NCBI GenBank assembly: GCA_023935145.1
Contig: CM043698.1
Coordinates: 146,995,625 to 147,059,624, forward strand
From: Bretschneidera sinensis
Lineage: Eukaryota; Streptophyta; Magnoliopsida; Brassicales; Akaniaceae
Reading direction: 5' to 3'
DNA length: 64,000 nt
How positions within the stretch are numbered: the first letter of the stretch is position 1; each line of letters starts with the position of its first letter. The position numbers were made by a program, and so were the translations under genes. Below the pieces are notes generated by a model. It was not told where the DNA came from, made no database searches, and worked only from the letters and a program-made list of their open reading frames with translations. Positions 44,078-54,031 of the stretch are shown here, in pieces.

Positions 44078-45006
44078 TGTTGTTATTTGTCTAAGTTTCA
44101 AACATATCCAAACATGGTCTAAAGTTGGTTAAAGTCCAAACCAATTGTGGAACATCAAAGTTCAGCAAGTTAAAAGGTTGCACACAAGTGTGTGCTTAAG
44201 TTTTGAGCGTGGGAAGGTTAGAAACACTGTTGTGCAAGTTTCAGCACACAAGCAGGTGGTGTGCGCACAGTATCAGGAGGCTGCAGCATTAGGTCACGTC
44301 GCAGCACACAGCACCAGTGCCGCAGCACACAGCACCAGTGCCGCAGCACACAGCACATGTGTGCACACATGATCCAGCATGCATAAGACCTCTCCAATCA
44401 TGTGTGCACCACACCAAAACGCACAGCATCACTTGGAGAGTGATGAAGGGCTGAGATTAAAGGAAGAACATGATCAAAGGGAGGATAATGACTCACAAGA
44501 ATGTCCAAGAATTAAGAGGCTATAAAAGGGGTTCTCAAGGCCTCATTTCATAAGATAATACAAGATACAAAAACACACATACAAGAGAGCTTTGTGACAT
44601 TGTGAGATCATTGTAAACACAAGAGAGAATTGTGTGAGAGACATAAACACAAGAGGGACTCTTGTAGTGAGGCTGGTTGTAATTACATAGAGAGAATCTA
44701 GATTAGATTAGAGAACATTGTTGAAGTTCTCATATTCTTCCTTCTCTTCTTGTTTCTTCAAGAACTTGGATTCTTGAAGGGGATTGCTGTAACTTTGTAA
44801 GAACCATTGAGATAGTGCACAGAGTTCGGAGGAACTCACGGGGACGTAGGCACATTGCCGAACCTCGACAACAAATTACTTGTCTTCTTTCTTTCTTTGA
44901 TTTTCTGTTCTTGTGTTCGATTGCTGAAATTCTTTCTACAAGTCATTCAAGACTTGGGTGTTTGGAAGATCACCACCTGGGCATCTTGTCAAGGTGATTT
45001 CCAACA
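44078..45006 (+). repeat. C1 3' LTR
   Basis: 929 bp. It differs from the 5' LTR by a few substitutions and one extra 21-bp unit of the 'cagcaccagtgccgcagcac' repeat (44310-44350). TATA box at 44521-44528. The polypurine tract lies directly upstream. Confidence 0.92.
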
Positions 45007-45770
45007 AATTGATTCTGTTTTGTAGTTCATAAACACACAACTTCTGATTAGAGGAAGAAGGGGACAGTAGATGGCGTAAGTGTTAGGCTAATGAATAGTA
45101 AATTATACACCTGCTAACTATAAGCAACTCATACCTCATTCACAAACAAACTGCTCAAGATCTTTCTGCCTTTGTGACCAAGTAATACTCGATATGTAGA
45201 ATGGTGAAAAATACGCCTAAACCTTTCAAACTATACGTACTCACAATAAAGCAACAAATCCAGAAGGCAAGAAATAGAATAAGTATATATGTGGCCAAAT
45301 GATAGAATGTTCGAGAACTTTACATTGATTGAACTGTCCCAAATCAAAGAAGGGCCTGAAATATGTAGACTTCTCAAAAGGAAAAAATCCAAAAAACTGC
45401 AAAATAAAAAAAAAGGGGAAAGGGGAAAAACACACAACAATATAATTTTTTTTTTCCTTCCATGAGTTAAACTAATAGGAATAAATTAAAAAGAACACCA
45501 GCATACAAGTAAAGGAACAATTACAGGTGATTACCGAAAAATATTGTGGCGGGGTAGCTAAGGGCGACAGCCAAAATGAAGCAGCAAGAAGAATTAGTGT
45601 GGGGGAAACGGTGCGGTGGAGCTAAGGGAAACGGCACAGTGGAGCTAAGGGAGCAGGAAAAATTAGTGTGGGGGATGGCGCGGTGGAGGTAGAGCCAGAA
45701 AATTTTTTTGGGGTTGGCACGGTGGAGCAGGGAAAAAAATTTGGGGGAAAAAATCACAAGAAAAAGGGCA
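45007..45770. other. CACTA-derived DNA, no gene seen
   Basis: AT-rich up to 45540, then GC-richer with imperfect repeats of 'gtgggggaaacggtgcggtggagctaagg' type (45597-45720). Small reverse-strand ORFs (45231-45757) are low-complexity and not convincing. Confidence 0.4.
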
Positions 45771-45824
45771 CGTCAGGCTTTATATATGAGAAATTTTTAG
45801 CATATTTTGGAGCTTTTTCGAGCA

Positions 45825-46165
45825 TATTTCGGCGCTTTGAAGCGCCGGAATATGCTAGAGACCCATTTCATATTCCGGCGCTTTGAAGCACCGGAATATT
45901 CAGAGGAGCATATTCCGGCGCATCAAAGCACCGGTATATGAAATGGGTTTCGAGCAAATTCCGGTGCTTCAAAGCGTCGGAATATGCTCGAAACTCATTT
46001 CATATTGCGGCGCTTTGAAGCGCCGCTATATGTATTAAGATTAACATATAATGGCGCTTTAAAGCGCCGTTATATGTTTTTTGAATATTGCGGCGCTTCA
46101 AGGAAGCGCCACAAAAAAAACACCAGCGCTTATTATATTGCGGCGCTTCATGCCAAATGTCAATT
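45825..46165. repeat. CACTA subterminal palindromic repeat array
   Basis: Seven to eight copies of a GGCGCTTTGAAGCGCC-type palindrome at about 40-50 bp spacing (for example 45831-45846, 46008-46025, 46052-46067), the last close to the terminus. CACTA elements carry such subterminal repeats as transposase-binding sites. Here each unit is itself nearly self-complementary, alternating full and degraded arms. Confidence 0.8.
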
Positions 46166-46176
46166 ATCTTGTAGTG

Positions 46177-46478
46177 TAAGCGCAAGTTTATTAAAATATG
46201 TATATAATACATATAATTCATATGAAACAAACAATATTAAGAAATCATGAATTTTTAATTTCTAAATAACTTATAATAATTATTTTAATACGAAAATATT
46301 AAAAATATTTTTAGTGTCCAATAATTTCTCTTTAGAGTCGACAAAGCTGGTTGAGTAGACAAACCGCTAAACAAATATTTTAGATATAGAATGCATTGTT
46401 GATTACAGGTTACAGTCAGCAGTTATTAAAAAATATTTCAAAAAATTACTTCCACTTTCAGAGTTATAACTTAACTGT
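46177..46478. other. Unit B continuation
   Basis: Matches 16714-17020 and 62537-62800 (for example 'agagtcgacaaagctggttgagtagacaaac'). It stops just where the AAA pseudogene would follow and is replaced by copia C3. No gene in it. Confidence 0.8.
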
Positions 46479-46889
46479 TTTCTTTCTACAAGTCATTCAA
46501 GACTTGGATGTTTGGAAGTCCACCACTTGGGCATCTTGCTAAGGTGATTTCCAACAGTTGTATTAGAGCTAGCACAGTTAGGTATCGGAGTAACTACAAG
46601 AAGGTGACGGAGACAAGACTCCAAGAATCAAAGGTCAACTTCTTGGGTGATTCAAGAATGGAGTTAAGATCTATATCTGATCGTGCTTCTTGAGGTAAAT
46701 CAAGAACGGTGTTAAGATCAATATCTGATCGTGTTCTTGAGGGTGATTTAAGAACGGTGTAAAGGTTAAGATCTGGTCGTGTTCTTGAGGGTGATTCAAG
46801 AACAGTTAAGATCCATCTTCGATCTGTGTTCTTGAGGTTGAAGAAAGCATTTGTGGGTACTGCATAAATCAAGGGATCATCTCCGCAAG

Positions 46890-47895
46890 ATGAGTTCAAA
46901 TTTCGGTATTGAGAAGTTTGATGGAAAGGGAGATTTTTCCCTGTGGAAGTGGAAGATCAAGGAGGTTCTTGTGCAATAAAAGGTGGACTTGGCTATTGGA
47001 GAAGATGATGCTTTTCCAGCAAGTGTCACGGAGAACCAACGGATCGAGATGAAGAAGATGGCTTACAACACCATCTTCTTGCACATGTCAGATAATGTCA
47101 CAAGGGAGTGCGGAGACTCGGAAGATCCAGCTGCAATATGGAAGAAACTAGATGAGTTGTTTCTTGCCAAGACTCTCCCGGATAAGAGGTATCTTCATAA
47201 ACGAATCTTTGCTTTTAAATTTGATCCTAATAAAGAGTTGCAAGATAACCTTGATGCCAAGATAAGGAGTGCATCAAGTGGTAAATGGCTATTCTTTAAA
47301 AGAAGGCCAGCAACTCGGTATGGCAGCAACCATGGCTACTACCGGGATAGAGGTAGAGGAGAGAGCCATGGGAGAGTGCACAACAACATGCATGGCTACT
47401 ATCAGGACAAAGGTAGAGGAGAGAGCCATAGGAGAGTGCACAACAACATACATGGCTACTACCGGGACAGAGTTAGAGGAGAGAGCCATGGTAGAGTGCA
47501 CAGCAGCATGCATGGCTATTATTGGGACAGAGGTAGAGGAGAATGCCATGGGAGAATGCATTTCAAACTGAGATTTGGAGGGAAGAGTTGCTACTACTGC
47601 CATAAGGAGGGTCATGTCAAGAAAGATTGCAGAGAAGATGACAATGGATAGAGGAGGAAGCCATACCAAGAATGGAGAGGCTTCGGTTGCCAAAATAGTA
47701 CAACAAGATGATGACGTTCTTGTTGTGTGCTCAGGTGTGAGCAAGGGGCAAGAAGACAGCGAGAAAGAAATCTTGGATTCTGGGTGCACTCATCACATGT
47801 GCCCTCACCGGAGTTGGTTCAAGAATTTCAAGGAAACAAATGATGAAAGGGTTTTCTTGGGGAATGATAATTCTTGCAAAGTGAGAGGGATATGA
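46890..47895 (+). pseudogene. C3 gag and protease
   Basis: Start codon 46890 (MSSNFGIEKFDGKGDFSL), TAA at 46977-46979, then open 46983-47651. The gag core is missing at the same join as C2 (DNLDAKIRSASSGK). Four 20-residue RG-rich repeats follow (47334-47570), then the zinc knuckle CYYCHKEGHVKKDC. A frame change near 47640 leads to the protease (ILDSGCTHHM) in 47575-47895, ended by a TGA at the position where C1 also has one. Confidence 0.88.
47334..47570 (+). repeat. C3 60-bp tandem repeat in gag
   Basis: Four 60-bp units (GYYRDRGRGESHGRVHNNMH and variants GYYQDKGRGESHRRV, GYYWDRGRGECHGRM), colinear with the C2 array but with different substitutions. Confidence 0.9.
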
Positions 47896-47991
47896 GACAT
47901 CCAGGTAAGGATGTTTGATGGAATGACAAGGCTGCTGGAAAATGTGAGGTATCTCCCGGATTTGAGGAGGAATTTGATCTCATTGGGGTAG

Positions 47992-48824
47992 TTGGATTTT
48001 ATGGGATACACATGCAAAGTAGAAGGAGGAAAGATCAAGGTAGCCAAGGGATCTTTGGTAGTGATCAAAGCAGTAATGAAGTATGGACTCTATGAGATGA
48101 TCAGAGACATAGAGATCAAGAATCAAGCAGCAAGCTTGCTGGCTGAGATGGATGAGGTAGCCCTTTGGCACACTCGCTTGGGACATATGAGCGAAGAGGG
48201 CCTGCAAGTTCTCAGCAAAGATTGCCTACTTGGTCGAGACAAAGTAGAAGAACTTGATTTCTGCGAGTGTTGTGTTCTTGAGAAGCAACACCGGGTCAGC
48301 TTCAACACCGGAGTGCACAAGTCTAAGGGCATTCTTGACTACATTCATTCGGACCTTTGGGGATCAGCAAAGACACCAACACAGGGAGATAACTTTTATT
48401 TTCTATCTTTAATTGATGATTATTCAAGAAAAGTGTGGGTTTATTTGGTTAAGAATAAATCAGATGCCTTGAATAAATTAGTGGTGTGGAAAGGGCTGGT
48501 TGAGACTCAAATAGGTAGAGTAGTTAAGGGGATAAGAACCGATAATGGCTTAGAAATTTTTAACCAATAACTTGATCAATTCTGTAGGTTAAATGGCATT
48601 CTAAGACATAAGACGGTTGTGGAAACCCCTCAGCAAAGTGGAGTTGCTAAGAGGATGAATGAGACCCTTAGGGAAAGGTTAGGTGCATGTTAGATGGATC
48701 CGGATTACCCAAATGTTTTTGGGGGGAAGCGATGTCTACTGCTGCGTATTTGGTGAATAGATCACCCTCTAGGGTTGTGTACCAAAAGACTTCCGAAGAA
48801 ATGTAGAGTGGAAAACCCCCTGAG
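47992..48824 (+). pseudogene. C3 integrase
   Basis: Frame 47992-48570 contains HTRLGHMSEEGLQVL, CECC zinc site, YIHSDLWGSA and LIDDYSRKVWVYL. It ends at the TAA after LEIFNQ, identical to the stop in C2. The readable continuation includes ETPQQSGVA, followed by further stops (48692, 48805). Confidence 0.85.
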
Positions 48825-50090
48825 TTGGACAACCTAAGGACTTTTGGGTGTGCTGCATATGCACAACAAAAGGATGATAGACTTAGCCCAGGATCTAGAA
48901 AATGTGTGTTTTTAGGATATAGAGAAGGGGCTAAGGGGTATAGGTTGTGGTTCTTAGATAAAGAAGGATTGAAACTCATAATAAGTAGGAATGCTAATTT
49001 TAATGAATTGTTATTTCCCTACTTGGAGAAAACTAACCCTGCAGGGGCTAGTGAGCAAACCAGTTTGGTTCTTATGGAGCATAGCATTAAGGAGAATTCG
49101 GTTCAGGTAGAGCAAGGAAGGCAAGAGGGTTCAGACCAGGTAAAGCCCTTGGATGAATGCCATGCTCAGGACACTCAAGAGGAGGCTGAACAAGAAGAGG
49201 TTAATGCAGCAAGTCGGAAGGACTATCAGCTCACAAGAGACCAGGAAAGAAGGCTGGTCGGACCACCTTCAAGATATGGGTTTGTAGATGTTGTGGATGT
49301 AGCAGCTCCTTGGATAGAAGGAGAGATAAGTGAACAAGAAACTTACACGGATGCGATGGAGTGTGGGGATTCGTCAAAGTGGAAGCTAGCTATGGAGGAA
49401 GAAATGGATTCTTTGAGGAAGAACAACTTCTGGGAATTGGTGAAAATTCCAGGAAAGCAGAAAGTTGTGGAATGTAAGTCCACTTATAAGGTCAAAGAAG
49501 GGAACCCTCCAAGAGATGAAGTCCGGAACAAGGCTAGGTTGGTGGCGAATGGGTTCACGAGAAGAGAAGACATAGATTTCACATAAACTTTCTCACCTGG
49601 ACACGAGGTGGAGAAGATGGTGAGTATCCTCATCTATGTCATTAATGGGTTATTGGTTCAGAACAATAGGAAGAGGATGGAAAGGTTTACATCTCAACTC
49701 AGTAAGGAGTTCGAGAGGAAGGATCTTAGCCTTACACAAAAGATCCTTGGGATGTTTATAATCAAAGAAAAAGAGAGAAACCGGTTAAGGGTTTCTTGGG
49801 CAATGGATGAAGTGGTTGCTGAGGTATTTGAAGGCTCAGTGGCAGCCAGTGGTACCACTCATAACAACCGGGGCAGAATGCATAGCGGCTATGGAAGCCA
49901 TAAAGGAGGCTATGAGGTGCAAAGGGTATTTGGACGAGTGGGAGGTCCTAAAAGAGCAGGTGGTGGTATCTTTGGATAGCCAAAGTGCAGGGCACTTGTG
50001 GAGGAATTTGGTGTTCCATGAGGGGATGAAGCATATGGATGTTCGGTATCATTACATTCTGGAAAATGGTACGAAATGATGCATTCATAT
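48825..50090 (+). pseudogene. C3 integrase tail, RT and RNase H remnants
   Basis: 48825-49586 runs from LRTFGCAAYAQQ through the acidic linker to the RT entry (MEEEMDSLRKNNFWELVKIP) and stops after REDIDFT, as in C2. It resumes at EKMVSILIYVINGLLV, where YVDD has become YVING. RNase H is shorter than in C2, a further deletion joining VSWAMD to EVVAEV. A second frame, 49807-50079, keeps WQPVVPLITTGAECIAA and KHMDVRYHYILENG. Confidence 0.86.
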
Positions 50091-50276
50091 TGACAAGAAG
50101 ACCACAGAGAAAAGTCCTGCAGATTTAGGCATCAAGGTTCTACCTCTAAGAAAGTCTAATCATTGCCTTGGACTTCTTAGGATTGGAGTTGATTAATTGA
50201 TGAATCAAGATGAGTTTGGATCCCGAAGGTCTCTGCACAATGGTTCAGGTTTAAACACTTAGACAAAGGTAGAGAT

Positions 50277-51171
50277 TGTTGATATTTGTCTAAGGTTTAA
50301 ACATGGTTCAAACATGGTTAAGGTTTGAATAGGTCCTAGCATGGTTTAAAGATGGTTAAAGTCTAAAACAAAGTTGGCAAATTAAATTTCAGCAAGTTAG
50401 ATGACTGCACACAAGTGTGTGCATCACTTTGGAGCAAGGTAAGGATAGGCACACTGGTGTGTGCACTTCTGCACACAAGCTGAGAAAGTGTGCGCACAGC
50501 AAGAAGTGTGCCAGGTTCGGGTCAGCACTGCACCGCTCAGAAACAGCACCGCGCTGCCCAGAGCTGTTGCAAGAACTCTCTGCCTAGTGCTGCACTACTC
50601 AGAACCAGCACCGTAACCTTCCAGAACATGGTGCGAAGGAGGCTTTGCCTAGCGCCTCACCTTCCTCTATTCCGCGCCTAGGCGCTAGGCAAACTGAGGC
50701 ACACTCATACAACTTGTTTAAACCTTCTCTTAAGTGCGTGGGTGTAAGGTTAAAACACACAGCACCACTTAAGGATGATCAAGAGCCATGATTAAGTGGT
50801 AACCAGGATCTAAGGGTGGAGAATGACACACACAATTGGACAAGAAGTTGGTGCACTATATAAAGGGTCACCTAGGTTCAATCTTAAGTAACAATGTGAT
50901 GATACAACTTCTGAGACATGTGTGTGAATGAGAGAATTATGTGAGAGTGCAAAGACACATACATATAAGAGGGACTCATTGTAGAGAGGCTGGTTGTAAA
51001 GAAGAGAGGGTAGTATAGAATTGATAGAAAGCTTTGTAATAGGTCTATCACTTTCTAGTTCTCTTCTTGGTTTCTTCGAGAACTTGTGCTTCTTGAAGGG
51101 GATTGTTGTAACTTGTAAGAACCATTTGATTATAGTGTAGAAAGTTCAGAGGAACTCACGGGGACGTAGGC
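50277..51171 (+). repeat. C3 3' LTR, 3'-truncated
   Basis: Begins TGTTGATATTTGTCTAAGG after the polypurine tract AGACAAAGGTAGAGAT. Related to C1/C2 LTRs but with an extra GC-rich stretch (50515-50700). It ends at 'cacggggacgtaggc', after which the family would read 'acattgccgaacc'. Confidence 0.85.
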
Positions 51172-52446
51172 TCAAATCAACCAAATCTGAAGCTATAATC
51201 ATAGCCAAAGAATTTGCTGGACCTAGGAACTTATACTTAAGATTGTTCGGTAAAGGCTTAAGTTCCTTCTTGGGGGGTTCAGGTGTTGTGGTCTCCTCCA
51301 TCTCACTGCTCTTGTGACGAGCAGACTCGAAAGTAGCATTTTCTTGCTCAAACAACTTATCCAAATCCAAATCCTCTCCAAATTTAGCAAAGCATGCCTC
51401 TAGGGGGTCATCAATGCGGGACTCATCCACAATCTCCTCCGTCTTACTGCTCTCCCGAGGAGCAGACTCCAAGATAGCAGTCGCTTGCTCTAGTAGCTTA
51501 TCCAAATCCAGATCCTCTCCAAACTGAGCAAAGCATGTCTCCACAATGTCCTCAGACTGACCTCCTTTATTGGCCGCTTGTAATCTCTCAGGGTAGGGTG
51601 CTTTAGGTACAAATGACCCAGGAAGATCCTTAATAGTAGGTGTGGCTGTAGATGGCTCAACATCTCTTTTCTCCTTGTTGCCACTTTCTTGCCATTGTTG
51701 CATAGCAGGGTTCTCTTCCACTTGATTGTCCACTTGTCTCCCAGACATCAATGTGGCAATCGACTGCATTTATTCCTGTCCATGCGTAGGAGTCGATAAA
51801 TTTCCCATCGAAAACTGTTCCTTCGGGTTAGGCACATGTTGACTGGGGAACCTTCTCTTCTCTCCTTCACCCACGTGACTTGCGATTTGATCCATTTGAC
51901 TCTCTAACTTAGCAATCACCTGGGTGTTTACTATTGTTGCACTCCTCACTTCGCTTAAGGTTGGCCGATCATCTTCCTGAAATCATTGAGAGCGTCCTCC
52001 AATGACTGTGAAACCGATGCTAGCGCTTGAATGGGAGCTTGGTAAGCGAGTGATGGTGCTGGATAAGCTGAGTGACCATAACTTAGAACTGGTGGAGGAA
52101 ATTCGGGAGGGTATTGATTGTGAGCATGATAAGGGGCTCCTCCCTAATTCATCAATTGGTTCTGCGACCATGAAAAATCAGGGTGGTTCTGCCACCATGG
52201 ATTATACGTTTCGGAGTAAGATCCATTTGATTGCCACTGATAGTCATTGAAAGCGTTCATTTGTTCTATAGGATACTCGGCAAAAGCCGACATAGATGGA
52301 CAATTCTGTGCTAAATGCATGGGGCTAGCATAGATGGAACAACTATCTACTTTGAATGAATTGGCTGCATTGATGGATTGACCGGTCATCTTCGTGAAAT
52401 CCTTGAGAGTGTCCTCTAAAGACTGTGAAACCGGCGCTGGATTCAT
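51172..52446 (-). pseudogene. E2 gag C-terminus fused to pre-RT spacer
   Basis: 52144-52446 carries the gag end with a degraded knuckle (CSIYASPMHLAQNC, second Cys replaced by Tyr) and FNDYQWQSNGSYSETYNPWW. After frame changes, 51146-51769 continues with SFVPKAPYPERLQ and then two copies of a unit of about 45 residues (CFAQFGEDLDLDKLLEQ and CFAKFGEDLDLDKLFEQ), ending at ELKPLPNNLKYKFLG, the Athila-type block just before RT. No aspartic protease lies between, although it normally would. Confidence 0.8.
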
Positions 52447-52614
52447 CCATATTTTTTTATATATCTATTTTTTTTTATTTTTTATAGACCAATGCAAATA
52501 GAAACAAATAAAATAAAATAAAATTGCAAAAAGAAAAATCACACAAAAAAAATGCTAACTAACTAGTAGAAAAATAAAATTAATTCAGACAAAAATTTCA
52601 CAAACCAAACAACT

Positions 52615-52631
52615 CCCCGGCAACGGAGCCA
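52615..52631 (-). promoter_or_regulatory. E2 primer-binding site (tRNA-Asp type)
   Basis: The element strand reads TGGCTCCGTTGCCGGGG, 6 nt inside the LTR end. One base differs from the tRNA-Asp complement, at a position next to the E1 variant. Confidence 0.8.
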
Positions 52632-52637
52632 AAAACT

Positions 52638-54031
52638 TGTTGTGAGTTTTAAATTACTCGCAAGTGCACGAGTCGTTTGTAATATAGCATTGTGCAAGTG
52701 CGAGGTCGAATTCACAAGGAATTGCGTTGTGAAAGTATTTTTTTATCTAAACTAAATCTATTTTAACCTAGTTCAGAGTTTTTGATTTATATGTTGCAAA
52801 ACAAATAAAAACTAAACTGAATTGATTTAAAACTAATAATAAAGATACTAAGGTTTCTGAATCCACCCCACCGAAATTAAGCGTATATCTTCATGTTCTA
52901 AAAATAGTCTATCAAAATATTCCATGAATCCAACTTATGACCAAAAAAAAAAACAAATATTCCAATTAAATCAAAAGCATCCAATGTATCCGCTTTTAAC
53001 AAATCACAAAGGAAATCCAATTTAATCAAAAACAATTTGATGTATCCATTTGATGAAACACACAGAATATCAAATAGAATAATTTAAATGCAATAAATCA
53101 TAAGATTTTACTCAAATAATTAACAGAACATTTATACTAAAAAAATCAGAAATGAATAAACAAATCTGAAACTAATATGCCAAACAACGGCGAGGCTTCA
53201 TCTTCAACCTTAGTTTGAAGATTTTAGCCACTCATAATCATGAAACTAAAGTTCATAATAAAAGTGCTAAACATTAAACTAAAACAAAACAGTAAATTAA
53301 AACTGACTATACATGGGAGAAATTCCACTCGCTGTTGGGCGGCGCTTCCCCTCGTGGTAACAAAGCCTTCGGGATCCACCAGAATGCTAGCAGACATCCA
53401 CCGGATTGTACCAAAGTGGCTCAGGAATTGTTTACTAAATATGAAGTGAAGAGGGTCTTATATAGGGATGCAACACAAGTGCAATGTGTTTCCAATCCAA
53501 TGTGGGATACTACAGATTCCAGCTTTTTCTCTTTGACCTTTGTCTACTAAAACTGCCATAACTTTCTCTAGAAATATCATTTTATTGATCCGAAAAATTC
53601 CTCAGAAAATAGACATCCAGATCTTTCCACAAATATATGGCTCATCTCCTGGTTCTTCCTGAATCAATAAAGTTAAATCCTCAAAAATGGCTGATTTGTC
53701 ACGCTGAAATCATGCACAGCCTGACCTTTGTTTACAAAAACTGCCATAACTTTCTCTAGAAAAATCATTTTATTGATCCATAAAAATCTTCAGAAAATAG
53801 ACATCCAGATCTTTTCAAGCATATATGGCTCATCTCCTGGTTCTTCCTGAATCAATACAGTTTAATCCTCAAAAATGGCTGATCTGTACGAGCAATTCTG
53901 GCAATTTAGTGAAACTCCTTTCCAAACTTGTAAACCTGTAAAACAACAAAAAAAACAACTCAAAGTAACAAATTCCTAAGCTAACAAATGTAAATTAAGG
54001 GGCCAAAACATGCAATATTTGTCCCTCATCA
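52638..54031 (-). repeat. E2 5' LTR
   Basis: 1,394 bp, TGTTGTGAG...CTCATCA on +. It contains an internal tandem duplication of about 185 bp (53537-53700 and 53722-53885, core 'ataactttctctagaaa.atcatttta'), present once in E1 (5690-5840). Confidence 0.8.

Larger units (their letters stand above)
38970..45006 (+). mobile_element. C1: complete Ty1/copia element
   Basis: 6,037 bp with LTRs of 908 and 929 bp, flanked by perfect AATTG duplications (38965-38969 and 45007-45011). Order: LTR, tRNA-Met-type primer site, gag, protease, integrase, RT, RNase H, polypurine tract AGACAAAGGTAGAGAT, LTR. Several stops, frame changes and an RT deletion make it inactive, but it keeps most regions lost in C2 and C3 and serves as their reference. 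Confidence 0.93.
38781..46176. mobile_element. CACTA (En/Spm-like) fragment, interrupted by C1
   Basis: The right terminus at 46168-46176 reads CTTGTAGTG, the inverted CACTACAAG end of a CACTA transposon, next to TAA of the resumed unit B sequence. The left terminus is missing: the element joins unit B directly at about 38781 and about 27 bp of unit B is lost. The element-derived DNA is 38781-38969 and 45007-46176. No transposase frame is visible, so it is a deleted or non-autonomous copy. Copia C1 sits inside. Confidence 0.75.
46479..51171 (+). mobile_element. C3: Ty1/copia element with both LTRs truncated
   Basis: A close relative of C2. Only the last 78 bp of the 5' LTR remain (46479-46556), followed by a weak primer site (GTTGTATTAGAGC). 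The 3' LTR (50277-51171) lacks its last 100 or so bases, where E2 sequence begins. No target duplication can be tested. The deletions in gag, RT and RNase H coincide with those of C2. Confidence 0.9.
51172..54031 (-). mobile_element. E2: Athila/Tat-like element, truncated
   Basis: Reverse-strand relative of E1 with a complete 5' LTR (52638-54031), primer site, gag remnant and pre-RT spacer, then cut at 51172. The LTR outer end (..CTCATCA, as in E1) abuts G2 integrase sequence at 54032, so E2 inserted into G2. The other side of G2 is not present beyond 51172, so a later deletion or recombination joined E2 to C3. Confidence 0.85.

Noticed and set aside
45231..45886. Candidate small secreted proteins (Phe-rich ORFs on -, 45668-45886 on +)
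   Set aside because: Low-complexity readings of CACTA-derived DNA without start context or homologues I can name.
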